Below are positions 21,718 through 33,704 of a DNA stretch of 64,000 nt, piece after piece (positions within the stretch are counted from its first letter, which is position 1; each line of letters opens with the position of its first letter). The notes beneath the pieces are model-generated. The model searched no databases and was not told where the DNA came from. It worked only from the letters and a program-made list of their open reading frames with translations. Location: positions 308,802 to 372,801 of the forward strand of contig UESW01004565.1 of NCBI GenBank assembly GCA_900491605.1. Reading direction: 5' to 3'. Both the position numbers and the translations under genes were made by a program. Source of the DNA: Calamus simplicifolius. Lineage: Eukaryota > Streptophyta > Magnoliopsida > Arecales > Arecaceae.

Positions 21718-21880
21718 TTAACCCTCAATTGGAGACAAACCATCTCTCAATTGGTCTAGACCTTCCCAATAGAGGCTTAATGGAATCGATTGACCCCAAT
21801 TGGGCTCGATCTATCCAACCCAATTGGATCAATTGACCCCCAATTTGGTCGGATCCATCCCAACTAGCTCGATCTAACAC

Positions 21881-22235
21881 TAAATTTATATAAAAATTTA
21901 ATAAAATTTAAAATTTACCTAAACTTATAAGTAAGACTAGAAAATATAAACGATGTCTAAGATAAGCTCATAAGTGCTTCGTTGTACCCATGTTCCTCTT
22001 CATTTTTTTAGACTTTAAAAAATAAAAATAATTTAATAAGTTCACATTCAGTAAATAAACTAATTACAAACATATCATTAAAAAATTAAGAACATAGTAT
22101 GTTCTAACTATTATCTTGCTTTATTCATATTGTTGCTTTAATTAGATTTTCTTTTTTTTCAATAACATACATCGAACTATTTATTTGCTAACAATAGCTT
22201 TTTTTTTTTATAAAAGATGTATTATGATAGGCAAC
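21881..22235. other. AT-rich junction to CACTA element
   Basis: No CACTA-type terminus (CACTACAAG) could be found here or upstream, so the 5' end of the CACTA transposon is missing or too decayed to see. Confidence 0.45.
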
Positions 22236-22239
22236 GATA

Positions 22240-23158
22240 GATGTATCCCAACATCCATAAAACTATCGTTGGCCAGAAGTTAAAAACAGAGTTTGTGTAT
22301 TGGTTCAATGAATTTGTAAGTATTATCAATTGTTCAATACTAATAATGCCTCCTATTTTCACCCGTCTGTACCAAAATAATGCCTCATATTTATGAATTT
22401 GTTGTGAATACCTTATTCCTTATAGGTTAATGGTTCATGGTCTATTATTGACAATATTTTTATTAAATGTCTAGTACAATGGCCACTAAGAACCGTAAAT
22501 ACCTACACTGACTATTTTGTGAATGGCTACAAGTTTCAAATTGAACAATTAGGTTCTTCAAGAGGAGCGCAAAATTGAAGCATATGCATTAAAGGAAAAA
22601 GTATTGAAGCAAATATATAGGATTATTATGGAAAGTTGGTGAAGGTGGTCGAAGTTGAATATCCAGGTTGGCCTATCAAATGCACGGTCTTGTTTCATTA
22701 CCAATGGTTTAATCTGATCATAAACGTGGGCACAAGGGTTCATAATGAATATAATTTAGTTGAAGTGAACCATAAATGAGGATTGCAAAAATATGAACCA
22801 TTTATTATAGCGTCACAAGCGCAAGTATATTACTGCGAATATCCATGCTTGTGCAACAACAGATGAGATTGGTGGGCTGTCTCTAAAATCATGCCACGAT
22901 CGACTATCATACTTGCTAAGAGCTCTTTAAGCCAGTCCCTTGACTCTCCTGCATTTCAAGAGGATGAGACTGAAACACATGCAATTGAGAATGACACAAG
23001 TGCTCTTAAAACATCACTTAGAGACCTGACTAATGGTATCCAAGAAATTGAGGATGTTAATATTAGGAGACGACGAAGATGAATTTGAATCAGAATCAGA
23101 TACAGCATTGGATGTTGAATCGATTATTAATGATACAAATGGCATTGACTCTGCATAG
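22240..23158 (+). pseudogene. CACTA transposase TNP2, C-terminal exons
   Basis: TNP2-type proteins bind and cut CACTA ends. One exon ends near 22315 at a GT donor (KLKTEFVYWFNEFV|GTAAGT). The next, from about 22430, reads TDYFVNGYKF and then the DUF4216-like block YYGKLVKVVEVEYPG, RVHNEYNLVEVNHK, KYEPFIIASQAQVYYCEYP. It ends in an acidic tail (EFESESDTALDVESI) with a stop at 23156-23158. The N-terminal zinc-finger and catalytic Transposase_21 region are absent. In-frame stops (near 22576, 22780, 22866) and a frame change show decay. Confidence 0.78.
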
Positions 23159-23254
23159 AAGTTTATATAATTAATATATATTGATGTGGCTAATCACGTC
23201 CCCAAGTGGTACGGTAACAGCCCGTACGATTTTTTGAGCAGGAGTAATGATTTC

Positions 23255-23690
23255 AGCTAGTCTCGGCTTCGGCCTCGGATTTGGCTTGACCTTGGATTCG
23301 GTCGGCCTTGGCTCGGCCTCGGCCTCGAGCTCAGCACGACCTCGGCTCATCCTCAGCCTCGGCCTCGGATTCGGCTCGACCTCAGCTTCGGCCTCGGCCT
23401 CAGATTCGGCTCGGCCTCGGCCTCGAGCTCAGCACAACCTCGGCTCATCCTCGGCCTTGGCCTCGACCTCGGATTCAGTTCAGCCTCGGCCTCAGATTCG
23501 GCTCGGCCTCGGCCTCAAGCTCAGCACTACCTCGACTCATCCTTGGCCTTGGCCTCGACCTCAGCTTCGACCTCGGCCTCGGATTCGGCTCGGCCTCGGC
23601 TCGGCCTCAGCCTCGAGTTCGGCACGACCTCGGCTCATCCTCGGCCTCGAACTCGGCCCTGGCTTCGGCTTTGGCCTCAATCTTGCCTCG
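23255..23690. repeat. CTCGGC-type simple repeat in LTR
   Basis: Irregular hexamer-like repeat of CTCGGC, CTCGAC and TTCGGC words with recurring CTCGAGCTCAGCACGACC blocks. The homologous stretch in the 3' LTR is at 33800-34345. It opens spurious Ser/Ala/Arg-rich frames on several phases, which are not genes. Confidence 0.8.
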
Positions 23691-23954
23691 CACGCTATCG
23701 GTACATAGTTCCAGTCATGAAATCCACTCCGAACTTTGAGCAGAGTAATTTGAAACACCACAGGAACTACCGCGTAGCCTGCTCACCCATTTTTGTTAGA
23801 ATCACGGGTAGTTGCAGATACTGTGAGCAGTTGCCGATATTCATGGTACAGGTTTAACAGCAGTGCGCATGCCTGTGGAGCCAATCTTAATGGAAGATCG
23901 GATTGATCGGATTTCATTGTTATCCACAAAAGGTAAGAGGGACCCCTAAATAGG

Positions 23955-23963
23955 TATATAAAG
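23955..23963 (+). promoter_or_regulatory. TATA box of Gypsy element 1 LTR
   Basis: TATATAAAG, conserved in the 3' LTR at 36507-36515, both followed by GCCCC. Confidence 0.65.
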
Positions 23964-24183
23964 CCCCAAACTCACAATGAGGGGGGATCTCTCTCTTTTC
24001 TCTGATCCTAACTCCTGTTCTTCAAATCACTAACTTGAGCATCAGAGGGTCCCTACCGGAATCACCGGTCCGGGACTTTCCTTGCAGGTTTCCAGTCAAA
24101 AGGAGGCGATTGTCATCACTCAGAAGTCTACACAGACCATCTCTCACCCTGTATTCTTTAAAAGTGATCTGGCAGCAATAGAT

Positions 24184-24201
24184 TGGCGCGCTAGGAAGGG
24201 G
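24184..24201 (+). other. tRNA primer-binding site, Gypsy element 1
   Basis: TGGCGCGCTAGGAAGGGG begins three bases after the LTR end. Element 2 has TGGCGCGCCAGGAAGGGG at the same place. I cannot assign the tRNA with certainty. Confidence 0.75.
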
Positions 24202-24261
24202 GCCACATGCAAACGTTCATTTTTGCATATCTGCGACCCCACCACCTCTGCAAGGAAGAAG

Positions 24262-25780
24262 ATGGCGATTACACGAGTGCAGGAGGCTTCCACCAGCCAA
24301 GCTGGCGGACGCCTCCTGCGGGCTGAGCAGTCGGAGGCCAACCTCCCTATTCCGCCTTCCATACAGCCGCAATCCAACCAAGCTGATCGACTCGATGCTT
24401 TGACCCAGCAGGTTCAGGACCTGATGGTAGTGGTGCGGGGACTACAGGAGCAGTGCTCTGCTGCCACACCATTGCCGCCCCAACACTTTCTGCCTCATGT
24501 GGAGGGTCAGGGAGCCAGCAAGTCTCGTCATGGCAGGACCCCTTCGGAGGCCTCCAACCTTCATCGCGGCAAGACTCCTCCGGAGGCCTCCCACTGCGTG
24601 TCCCCGAAGTCTCATCGTCAGGAAACCTCCAAGCGGCAATGGTCTCCTTCCCATCATTCTGATCGCCTTTCCAAGCGGCGTGGTGAGAAGGAGCCTAAGC
24701 ATGGTGCATTCCCTGCACCGGCAGCCGTCTCCCTGCTCATCTTCCAAATCCTCAAAGGAAGACACCAACAGGAAGACCGCTCGCCGGGCCGAGCAATGGT
24801 TGGACGAATACCATCAGCGGTTGAAGAGTTTAGCCGCAGAATCACCAACCCCCATGGGATGGACTATGACCACCGCCCTCCGCTTTCACGCCGTATCATG
24901 GAGGATTTGGTTCTGCCCCGGTTTTGTCTACCCTAGCTTGACCCGTAAGATGGTACTGCAGACCCCCTGGACCACCTGGAAAGCTACAAGGTCCTCATGC
25001 AAGTCCAGAGGACTACAGATTCTCTTCTTTGTGTCGCCTTCCTGGCTACACTTCGGAAGGCCGCACGTGAATGGTACTCTCATTAGCTGCCACGAAGTAT
25101 CAACTCCTTCAGGCAACTCGAGCGATCTTTCTTTGCCCACTTCGATGCATGCCGAAAGATTCCACGAGTGGCCGATAGTCTGTTCACCGTCCAACAGAGG
25201 AGCGATGAAACCTTGAAGGACTTTGTGGCTCGATTCAAGGAGGCTGCACTCGAGGTCTATAATCTGAAAGATTCCGTGGCCACTCTGGTGCTGAAGCGGG
25301 GACTCCGCCCTTCCAGATTTGCTTACTCCCTGGATAAAAAGCCTCCCAGCTCTTATGCCGAACTGCTGAGCCAGGCACAGAAGTACATTCGTGTCGACGA
25401 AGTAGACTCCTCCAAGAGGGAGGTTGACAAAGGATCCGATAAGAAGCCGGCACCTTTGAAACCCGCTGGGGTGCGGTCCAGGAAGCCAGAACCGCCTCGT
25501 CGATCAGACAACCGCCTCAGACCTTGGTTCCCAAGGAAACTTCACTCCACTACTTGCCCTGATTTTCCACATTCTATTAGAAATTGAGGAAGAGCCCTAC
25601 CTCTAACGTCCACCTCCAATGAGGCTAGGAGTTCCCTGCAGTAAAGACCTATATTGCCGATACCATAGGGACTATGGCCATGACACCGAAGACTGTCGCT
25701 TGTTGAAGAGGGCTATCGAAGAACTCGTTTAGCAAGGTCACTTAGGCAATTCGTCCAAAGAGAAAACCATGCTGCCCCGG
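24262..25780 (+). pseudogene. Gag of Gypsy element 1
   Basis: Capsid/nucleocapsid protein of the element. ATG at 24262 (AAGAAGATGGCG context). Residues after a Ser/Pro/Arg-rich head show PLSRRIM, the capsid block DPLDHLESYKVLMQVQ, LRKAAREWYSH, then SFRQLERSFFAHFDACRKIPRVADSLFTVQQ and LKDFVARFKEAAL. A zinc-knuckle-like motif (YCRYHRDYGHDTEDCR, CX2HX4HX4C) lies at about 25648-25695. In-frame stops at 24934-24936, 24946-24948, 25084-25086 and 25585-25587 plus a later frame change inactivate it. The equivalent in element 2 is at 59000-60751. Confidence 0.82.
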
Positions 25781-25959
25781 GCCCGTCGGCACCTCCTGCA
25801 CCTCAGATTGGCATGGACAATGCCCCAACGGAGAAGATGGTGGCTATGATCTCCTGGGGGATAGGTAGCAATTCTAAAAGACAACGTGAGGAGGGAGTAG
25901 ATCCTGTAATTTTCTTCTCTAAAAGGATTTAGAAGGGATAGTAAATAAGCATGATGATA

Positions 25960-27900
25960 GTGTCATCATGTCTATGATGATCGCAAAGCATCTTGTAAAG
26001 AGAATTTTAGTTGATAGTGGAAGTTCTGTCGATATTTTGAGTTACGATGCTTTTGTTCGGATGAATTTGCCTAGAAGTTCCCTCCGGCCCGTCACCACCC
26101 CCTTGATGAGTTTTACTGGAGACTCCATAAGGGTCGAGGGAGAAGTCACCCTCCCTATCACAGCCGGGACTCCACCGCATCAAAGCACAGTTCTTATGAA
26201 CTTCCTGGTAGTCCAGGTCCCTCTGGCTTACAATGCTATCTTGGGGAGACCTGGTTTAAACCTGCTGGATGCTGTTATCTCCACCAAAAGATTACTGGTA
26301 AAGTTTTCCATCGATGAAGGAGTTGGAGAGATAAGGGGAGAACAGAGCCCATTATTGCTCTGCTACCACTTAGCCCCCAGTCCACAAGGGGTAGTGTTGG
26401 CAAAAGCGCTCGAGCCGCTCGACCCCCGAGACTTGGAGAGGAGGGGGGAGCCAGCCGAGCACCTGCTGACCTTCCCATTGGGGGAGGATCCAACGAGAAC
26501 CATCCAGGTTGGAGCACTACTTCCGAAGGAGGTGCGCGATCAGTTCCTTGCTTTCCTGCGTGCCAACTCCGATATCTTTGCATGGTCATCATCCGACATG
26601 CCAGGCATCCCCGAGGAAATAATTACTCATCGGCTTAACATCAAGCCAGGATGTCGGCCAGTCTGGCAGAAGAAGAGAAGCTTCGCCCAGACGACAAAAG
26701 GCCATTGATGAAGAGATCCGCAAGCTGGAGGCTGCAAACCACATTCGGGAAGTCCATTACCCCAACTGGCTAGCTAACATTGTGATGGTCTGTAAGGCTA
26801 ACGGGAACTGAAGGATATGCATAGATTTCACTGACCTCAACAAAGCATGCCCCAAGGACAGCTTCCCCTTGCCTCGGATTGATCAGCTCGTAGATGCTAC
26901 ATCCGGTCACGAGACCCTTAGCTTCATGGACGCCTTCTCCGGATACAACCAAATTAAGATGGCCCCAGCGGACAAGGAAGCTACTTCGTTTGTGACCGAG
27001 AAAGGGATATACTGTTACAAGGTGATGCTGTTCGGACTAAAGAACACAGGGGCCACTTACCAGAGGCTAATGAATAAAATCTTTAAAGATCAGATCAGGC
27101 GCAATTTGGAGGTGTACATGGACAACATGCTGACTAAAAGTGTCCATACCACCGACCACATTGCCGACCTGGCGGAGACCTTCAGCAATCTTTGTCGATA
27201 TCGGATGAGGCTAAACCCCCATAAGTGTGCCTTTGGGGTGACAACAGGTAAGTTCTTGGGTTTTATGGTGATGCAACATGGGATCGAGGCGAACCCTGAT
27301 AAAATTTGAGCCATCTTAGACATGAGGTCTCCGACTAACAAGAAGGAAGTGCAGCGCTTGACTGGAAGGGTGGCGGCCTTGAGCCATTTTTTGTTCAAGT
27401 CCGCAGAGAGATGCCTACCTTTCTTTAAGGCACTGTGCAAAGTCAACGGCTTCGAATGGACGAGAGTGCCAAGAGGCTTTCGAGGGATTAAAAGAGTTCC
27501 TATCCACCCCGCCACTGTTATCTAAATCGAGGGGTGGCAAAGAGCTCCTTCTGTACCTCGCGGCCTCTTCCGAAGCTGTCAGCTCTGTGCTTGTTCGCAT
27601 GGATGCTGATGGGACACAAAAGCCAGTGTATTACACTAGCAAGGTGCTCCATGATGCAGAGACTAGATATTCAAAAGTTAAGAAGATTATCTTTGCATTG
27701 ATCATTTCCGCCCAGTGCTTCAGGCCCTATTTTCAAGCTCACCCGATAGTGGTGATCATAGACCAACCACTTAAGGCAATCCTGTCTCATCCTAATACTT
27801 CTGACTGACTGGCGAAGTGTGCGCTCAAGTTGGGAGAATTTGACCTGTCATTTTGACCTAGGTCAGCAATGAAGTCACAGGTCCTAGCAGACTTCTGGTC
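25960..27900 (+). pseudogene. Protease, reverse transcriptase and first RNase H of Gypsy element 1
   Basis: Retropepsin part at 25968-26280 with the active-site triad LVDSGSS and the later AYNAILGRPGL. RT at about 26640-27300 with CPKDSFPLPRIDQL, MDAFSGYNQI and GLKNTGATYQRLMN. The catalytic YVDD box is changed to YMDN (near 27116), losing the second aspartate. RNase H follows at 27540-27880 with YYTSKVLHDAETRYS and DQPLKAILSHPN. Stops are seen at 26809-26811 and 27307-27309, with frame shifts near 26700, 27470 and 27810. The same domains in element 2 are mostly open. Confidence 0.84.
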
Positions 27901-27959
27901 GAGTGCACTTGGACAGAAGAGTAGCCGAAGGAGTCCCATGCAAACTCTTCGTGCATTGA

Positions 27960-29682
27960 AACCGAGAAAAGAGGGGAGGACTGGATCCTTCACGTAGACG
28001 GAGTGTCAATTCCCAAGGGAGCGGGGCAGGCCTCATCCTGGCTAATCCAGATAGAATTGTGACCGAGTACGCCCTCTATTTCATCTTTCCAGCCACCAAC
28101 AACCAGACCGAATATGAAGCCCTACTGTCAGGGATGATACTGGCTCGGGAGCTCGGGGTGAAATGCCTTAGAGTCTTCATCGACTCCCAGCTAGTCTCTA
28201 GTCAAATCAAAGGGGTGTATGAGGGCGGGATCCTCGATGTCCTGCTACTTGAGTATGGTGCAGTCACAAGCCTCTCACTTGACCCACTTCAGTGTCAGCT
28301 ACATCCCCCGAAGGGAGAATGCCAGAGCCGATGCTTTGTCCAGGTTAGCTACCTGGGCTGATGAGACCTTGGGAAGGACCTACGTAGAGCATCTGAAAGC
28401 TCCAAGCATCAACGCGGTAGAGGAATCCATGCCAGTCCGCCAAAAGCCTTCCTGGATGGATGTTTACATTCAATACTTCACCACAAGCGCCCTCCCAACC
28501 GACCCCGCTGAAGCCAAATTACTCAAGTGGCGAGTACACAAGTTCCTGATGTTTGACGGACAACTGTACCAAAGATCCTTCTCTCATCCTCTCCTCAAAT
28601 GTGTTGGACCCATAGACGACGACTACATTCTCCGTGAGATCCATAAAGGTATTTGCGGAAACCATCTGGGAGGCAGAGCACTATCACATAAGGCCCTACG
28701 CCAAGGCTACTACTGGCCCAACATAAGGGAAGACGCGGCCGAGCTGGTTCAAAAGTGCGATAGCTATCAGCGGCATGCTAACATTCAATGGCTGCCAACC
28801 TCTCGATTGAGCCCCTTGTCGGCTCCATGGCCATTCTCCCAATGGGGAATGGATATTTTGGGACCATTCCCTTCAGCTCTGGTCAGCGAAAGTTCTTGCT
28901 CATCGCCATTGACCACTTCACCAAGTGGGTTGAGGCCGAAGCGCTGGCCCAGATTACTGAAGCGAAGATGAGGAACTTCTTTTGGAAGTCTGTTATTTAT
29001 CGGTTTGGACTACCCCACATACTTGTTACCGACAACGCACGCCAGTTCGACAATTCTCCTTTCAAAGAGTTCTGTGCCAAACTAGGAATATATCAGAGGT
29101 TCACCTTTGTCGGTCATCCACAAACAAACAGAGCGGCAGAAGTGATGAATCGGACAATCCTTCAAGGGCTTAGAACACGTCTGGATGATTTCAAAGGAAG
29201 ATGGGTAGAGGAGCTCCCAAACGTGCTGTGGGCATACCACACACACCCCGAACCCCCACTGAAGAAACTCCTTTCAGTCTCGTGTTCGGGTCGGAAGCAG
29301 TCATTCCAGTGGAGATTGGCATCCCCAGTCCCCGGACATAATCATACAATGAGGAGGACAATCCCAACCAGTTGAGAGCCAATCTTGAACTCATCGAGGA
29401 ACTCCGTGATTAGGCGCGACTCAGGATGGCTTCCTACCGATAGATAATTACAAAATATTACAATGCCCGAGTCCGTCCTAAAACGTTCCTTCCCAGAGAC
29501 TTGGTCCTCAGACGAGCCAAAATCTCCAAACCTACGGAGGGAAAAAAGTTGTCTCCCAATTGGGAAGGGCCTTACCGAGTCACCGACGCACTTCATCGTG
29601 GAGCATACCAGATTGAAGGGCTATAGAAAAGCCTCTTCCTCGCACCTGAAATGCGGACAACCTACATCGGTACTACCAGTAG
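27960..29682 (+). pseudogene. Archaeal-type RNase H and integrase of Gypsy element 1
   Basis: The second RNase H (NNQTEYEALLSGMILARELG, FIDSQLVSSQI) at 28059-28350 defines Tat-type elements. Integrase follows at about 28380-29682: zinc-binding region IHKGICGNHLGGRALS with CDSYQRH where the usual second cysteine is a tyrosine; catalytic D in AIDHFTKW, D in VTDNARQFD, and E in RAAEVMNR, all kept. Frame shifts near 28330, 28870 and 29260 and stops near 29412 and 29623 break it. The final residues are NADNLHRYYQ and the stop is 29680-29682. No chromodomain. Confidence 0.84.
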
Positions 29683-29754
29683 TGTAATAGTATTTTTAAC
29701 TTGAGCATGTCTGCTAGAATAATATTCATTTTCTCATTAACGAAAGTGTCTATG

Positions 29755-30600
29755 AGCGATATTGCTTCTCACTTGAAAGCCCGGCTTCGCGTCGACACTG
29801 AAAGCCTAGCTCCATGTCGGCACTTAAAGCTCGACTTCGCGTCGGGACATAAAGCCTAGCTTCGCATCGGCACTTGAAGTCCGACTTCACGTCGGTACGT
29901 AAAGCCTGGCTCCGCATCGGTACGTAAAGCCCGACTCCGCGTCGGCACTTGAAAGCCCGACTCTGCGTCAGCACTGAAAGCCTGGCTCCATGTCAGTACA
30001 TAAAGCCCGGCTTCGTGTCGGCACTTAAAGCCCGACTCCGCGTCAGCACTTGAAAGCCCGACTTCACGTCAGCACTTGAAAGCCTGACTCCGCGTCGGTA
30101 TTGAAAGCCCGGCTCCGTGTCAGCACTTAAAGCCCAGCTCCGCGTCGACACTTGAAAGCTTGGCTCCACATCGGCACTTAAAGCCCAACTTCGTGTTGAC
30201 GCGTAAAGCCCAGCTCCGCGTCAGCACTTGAAGCCTGACTCCACGTCGGCACGTAAAGCCTGGCTCCACGTCGGCACTTAAAGCTTGACTCTGTGTTGGC
30301 ACTTGAAAGCTCGGCTCCATGTCAGCACTTGAAAGCCCAACTCCACATCGGCACTTGAAAACCCGACTCCGCGTCGGCACTTAAAGCCCAACTTTGCGTC
30401 GCGCTTAAAGCCCGACACCGCGTCAGCACTTGAAGCCTGACTCCGCATCAGCACTCAAGCTTGACTCCACGTCGATACTTGAAGTCCGGTTCCGCATCGA
30501 CACACAGCTTGATTCCGTGTTAGCACATTGGCTCGGTCTCGCGTTAGCGCTTCGCTCAGTTTCATGCCGACGTTCGAATCCGACTCCGTACCATCTCTCA
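29755..30600 (+). repeat. 24-26 bp tandem repeat after pol, Gypsy element 1
   Basis: About 34 units of AAAGCCCGACTCCGCGTCGGCACTTG with substitutions and 1-2 bp length variation. It sits between the pol stop and the 3' end of the antisense gene, the same position as the 101-bp array in element 2. Spurious Arg/Cys-rich frames on the minus strand arise from it. Confidence 0.9.
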
Positions 30601-31030
30601 AGCTAAGCTGTGGGTGCTTTATAGCCCAGTGTTTACCCCTAAACTGACTTCGTGTCGGTACTCTACTCCTTTTGCACTCCCAGCCTTTGTATCGGCCTAG
30701 GGCATAAGGTCGGGTCTTCTACTTTCAAGTCATTGGCGCTGTTGTCAAATCAAAGACTTTAGCTACACTCGCCTACGGCCTCAACCTCGATTATTCTCTA
30801 GAATTGGCTCGCATCAGCCTACTCACGTCGCCCTATTCGCTAAAAACTTGTTGGCCACGATGCAAATCAAATGAAGACAGTATGGATCAAAGAGTTTTCA
30901 TTAATTACACTTACAAAATTGCCAATCCAAGTCGGACTTGGTACAATGAAGCAGAAAAAAAAAAAAAAAGAGAGCTCAAGGTTCAGTTGGAACTGGGTTG
31001 TCATCCTCGGGAACCTCGTTGGCTCTAGCT
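30601..31030. other. Spacer of Gypsy element 1
   Basis: Unique-looking sequence between the tandem repeat and the end of the antisense gene, with an A13 run at 30957-30969. No domain found. Confidence 0.5.
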
Positions 31031-31039
31031 CCTCAAACC

Positions 31040-33311
31040 CCTCGAGACCGTAGAGTCTTTTGATTTTTTCCTTCTAGTCTTGGAAGCCACCATCATACGC
31101 TGAGGCAGTGGTCTCGGCCAACTCCTCGTCATAAGCTTCAGACTTCCTGAAGTTTTCCACGGCCTCGGCAGCTTTCTTCTCAGCCTCGGTCACCGCCGCC
31201 TTCAGATTAGCTATCTCGGCGTCAGATCGGCTAGCGATCTCCTCAGCGTTCTCGGCTCGTTCCTCGGCCGCCTTTATTTCGACGGTGGCAGAGTGCAGTC
31301 AATTTTTCAACAAAAACACCATCGCCTCTGCCATCTTTAGCCTTTCCTCGGCGACCTTTTGCTTCTCCTCCTCCACTTGAGCATTGTCAAGCTCATTGGC
31401 TGCTCGGCGCTGGGCCACCTCAAGCACCTCTTCTGCCCTCTCGGCCCATGCTAGATTCCTAAATTAAGCGGCTTCGGCTTCGGCCTCGGCCCTTTGTGCC
31501 CGGGCCGCCTCCACTTGGGCTGCCTCCATAGCTCCCTCAGCCTATTCTGCTCTGGCCTCGGCTTGACTAGCATTTTTCTGGAGCTGGCGAGGGTAGTCTC
31601 GGCCTAGGATAAAAGACCTCGGATGGCACCTAAAGAGTTTATCGCCTGTACCCAAAAATTATTCAGGTTAAGTAGAGGAAAATAAAGTCCTTAAAGTTGA
31701 CAGGGGAGGGATACTTACCCAGAGGTGAGCCACGGATGCTTCCTAGAAGAAGACAGAGGTCCCTTGGTTCTGAAGGACACTCTGGAGCTCAGGTACATGG
31801 ACCTGAGCCACCACCCACTCGGCCCAGCGGCTATGATGCGCCAGGATTGATTGGAAGGAAGGCGCGTCAGTCTCTCCTTCCTCCATGGCATCGGCGAACG
31901 CTTGAGCCACCGTGCTAGATCAGATGTCGGTGGCGCCTCTAACACTTCGGCCTGTAGAGACTCCTCGGCCGCCGCCTCTTCGGTAGATGGGGGGACTTCT
32001 GGAGCTGGCCTTGCGGCCAAGCCAGCTAGCTCCACCTCAGGAGTAGTAGGCAATGGCGATGGTGCTTTGGTCCTCTGCTCCGGAGGAGTCTCGGTCAGGT
32101 CAATGGGAGATGGGGGCGGTGCTGGTGAAGGTGAACGATGCCATTCCCTTTCCTTCGCCTCATTTCTTCCTGAGGCCTCTTCAGCCTCGGCTCTTCGAAT
32201 GACTTTGATTTTGGCCCTCTTCTCGGCAAGGGCCCCATCCACTTGGGCTTTTCTCTTCTTGATGGCGGCCTTTCTTATTGTTTGGAGCGATGGTGCCATG
32301 CCTGCAGATCAAAGAACTTATAAAAAAAGGGGGGAAGGGAAATAGGAAAACAAGTTAAAGGATGAAAAGTTGTTGCTCACCATCGCCAGGAATAAGGCTT
32401 GATAGCCGAAGATTCTCTCGACTAGCAGCTGGTTGCATCGAGGGACGTCAGTAGTGATCAATTGTCCGAACGCCTCTTGATCTCTTGGGAGGATTGATGG
32501 GTCCTTGTTTGCTTCGGTGTCGAGGATTCCCCACTCGGTTCTTACCCCCTCAACTTGGGCAAAGAAAAACCTATCTTTTCACCCTTTAATGAAAGTGGGA
32601 AGATACAACTTAAGGGTCTTGGCTAGTCTAGGGGCAAAAGACCACCATCCCGATTGTTTCCTAAGGGTATACAAACAACGGAAGAGAGAGCCTAGCCTCT
32701 ATCCCGTGAATGTGGCATAATACTTGGAAACCAACGATAGTTCGAATGGAATTCGGAACCAACTGAGCTAAAGATAAGGAATATCTATCTAAAAGATTAA
32801 GTATGAAAGGATGGATAGGAAGGCGAAGGCCGGCCTTGAAGTAAGACTCATAAAGGACAACCCTACCGGGATAAGAGGAGGTTACCCTATCCTCGGGAAG
32901 AGGCCGGTATAGGCGGAGGTCGGTAGGAATCTGGTAGCAAGCCTAAGATTGATTATCTTCTGGGCAGTCATGATAGAGGCAGTCCCCTCGGGAGACTGCC
33001 TCACAAGAGATGATGGGCCGGCGACAGTAGGACAATGCCGTACGGGAGCCCGTCCGGCGGCCGGGTAGGAAATCGCCCGGCGGCTCGCTGCTCCTCCACT
33101 GGGGCAACCTCCGCGGATGTGGACCAGCTGGGCGCAGGAGAGGAGGAGGGTTGTGGAAGATTGGGGAATAACCCTCGGGATCAGAAATCGAGCACGAAAG
33201 GGATGAAGAGGCTATGGAAACAGAACTGACCTGAAGGATTTGAGGATGGAGAATCAGAGGCAAAGAGCTCGGGAGGTAGAAGATGAACAGGCTTAAGCGG
33301 GATCGGAACAA
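31040..33311 (-). pseudogene. Antisense gene of Gypsy element 1 (Transposase_28-like plus coiled coil)
   Basis: Opposite in strand to the element's gag-pol. Reading from 33311 leftwards there is a Pro/Ser/Arg-rich leader, then near 32960-32730 LPEDRV, VVLYESYFKAGLRLPIHP and LAQLVPNSIRTIVGFQVLC. These match the domain called putative gypsy-type transposon (Transposase_28). A basic/Pro-rich segment follows (32299-31870). A long Ala/Glu-rich coiled coil at about 31600-31150 ends with DEELAETTASAYDGGFQ near 31100. Element 2 has the same domain order at 52081-54390. Stops (near 32892, 32670, 31466) and frame shifts show decay in this copy. Spliced structure likely but exon ends uncertain. Function unknown. 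Confidence 0.72.
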
Positions 33312-33704
33312 GGAAGAAGATGAAGGCAGTGAAGGTGGCTCAGGTCAAGAACGATCTCCTTTTATAGACTTGTCTTTTTAAAATTGTCCCGCCAGGCTCA
33401 CTTCGGCCACGTGCTCGCTTGCCATTGGAGGTGGTTACGGCAACCACCCGGATGGCAGCGCGCGAAGGGCACTACCAATGGCGAGATGGAGGTGACCTCA
33501 CCGCAATGATGTGCCTGCCTTTTCACAGCCTGGCACTCGAGGGAAATCTCCCTCGATCTCAATGGCCGAGGCGGGCGATATGATGGCGCTACAACGTCCG
33601 ATGCATCATTAAATAAGAAATGGCCCCTGACGCGTGGCGCTTGAAGATCAGCGACCAGGTGATAAAATGCCCCCTTTGATGGTAAGTGCACACCCACCCA
33701 TCTC
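33312..33704. other. Spacer between antisense gene and 3' polypurine tract
   Basis: GC-balanced sequence holding the antisense TATA box. The short frames seen here have no recognisable domain. Confidence 0.45.
33358..33367 (-). promoter_or_regulatory. TATA box for the antisense gene, Gypsy element 1
   Basis: CTATAAAAGG on the minus strand, about 50 bases before the start of the antisense open frame and outside the LTR. Element 2 has a TATA box in the equivalent place. Confidence 0.6.

Larger units (their letters stand above)
19541..21880. repeat. Degenerate CAATTG-rich interspersed repeat
   Basis: Dozens of variants of CCAATTGACCCCTAATTGG, GGTCCAATTGG and GATGAATCATCC words alternate with no fixed period I could establish (spacing about 20-45 bases). 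It looks like an old, decayed satellite. It is interrupted by two L1 fragments and by an A13 tract at 20254-20268. No coding potential. Confidence 0.6.
23182..24180 (+). repeat. 5' LTR of Gypsy element 1
   Basis: 999 bp from TGATGTGGCTAATC to GGCAGCAATA. The first half is an irregular CTCGGC/CTCGAC repeat (23255-23690). A TATA box TATATAAAG lies at 23955-23963. The terminal CA appears mutated to TA in this copy; the 3' LTR keeps AACA. Confidence 0.87.

Noticed and set aside
23247..23857. Ser/Ala/Arg/Leu-rich frames in the LTR (also 33787-34497)
   Set aside because: Products of the CTCGGC simple repeat in Gypsy LTRs. They share no domain and end outside transcript logic.
29750..30380. Cys/Arg-rich minus-strand frames resembling a small repeat protein
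   Set aside because: They translate the 24-26 bp tandem array after pol.
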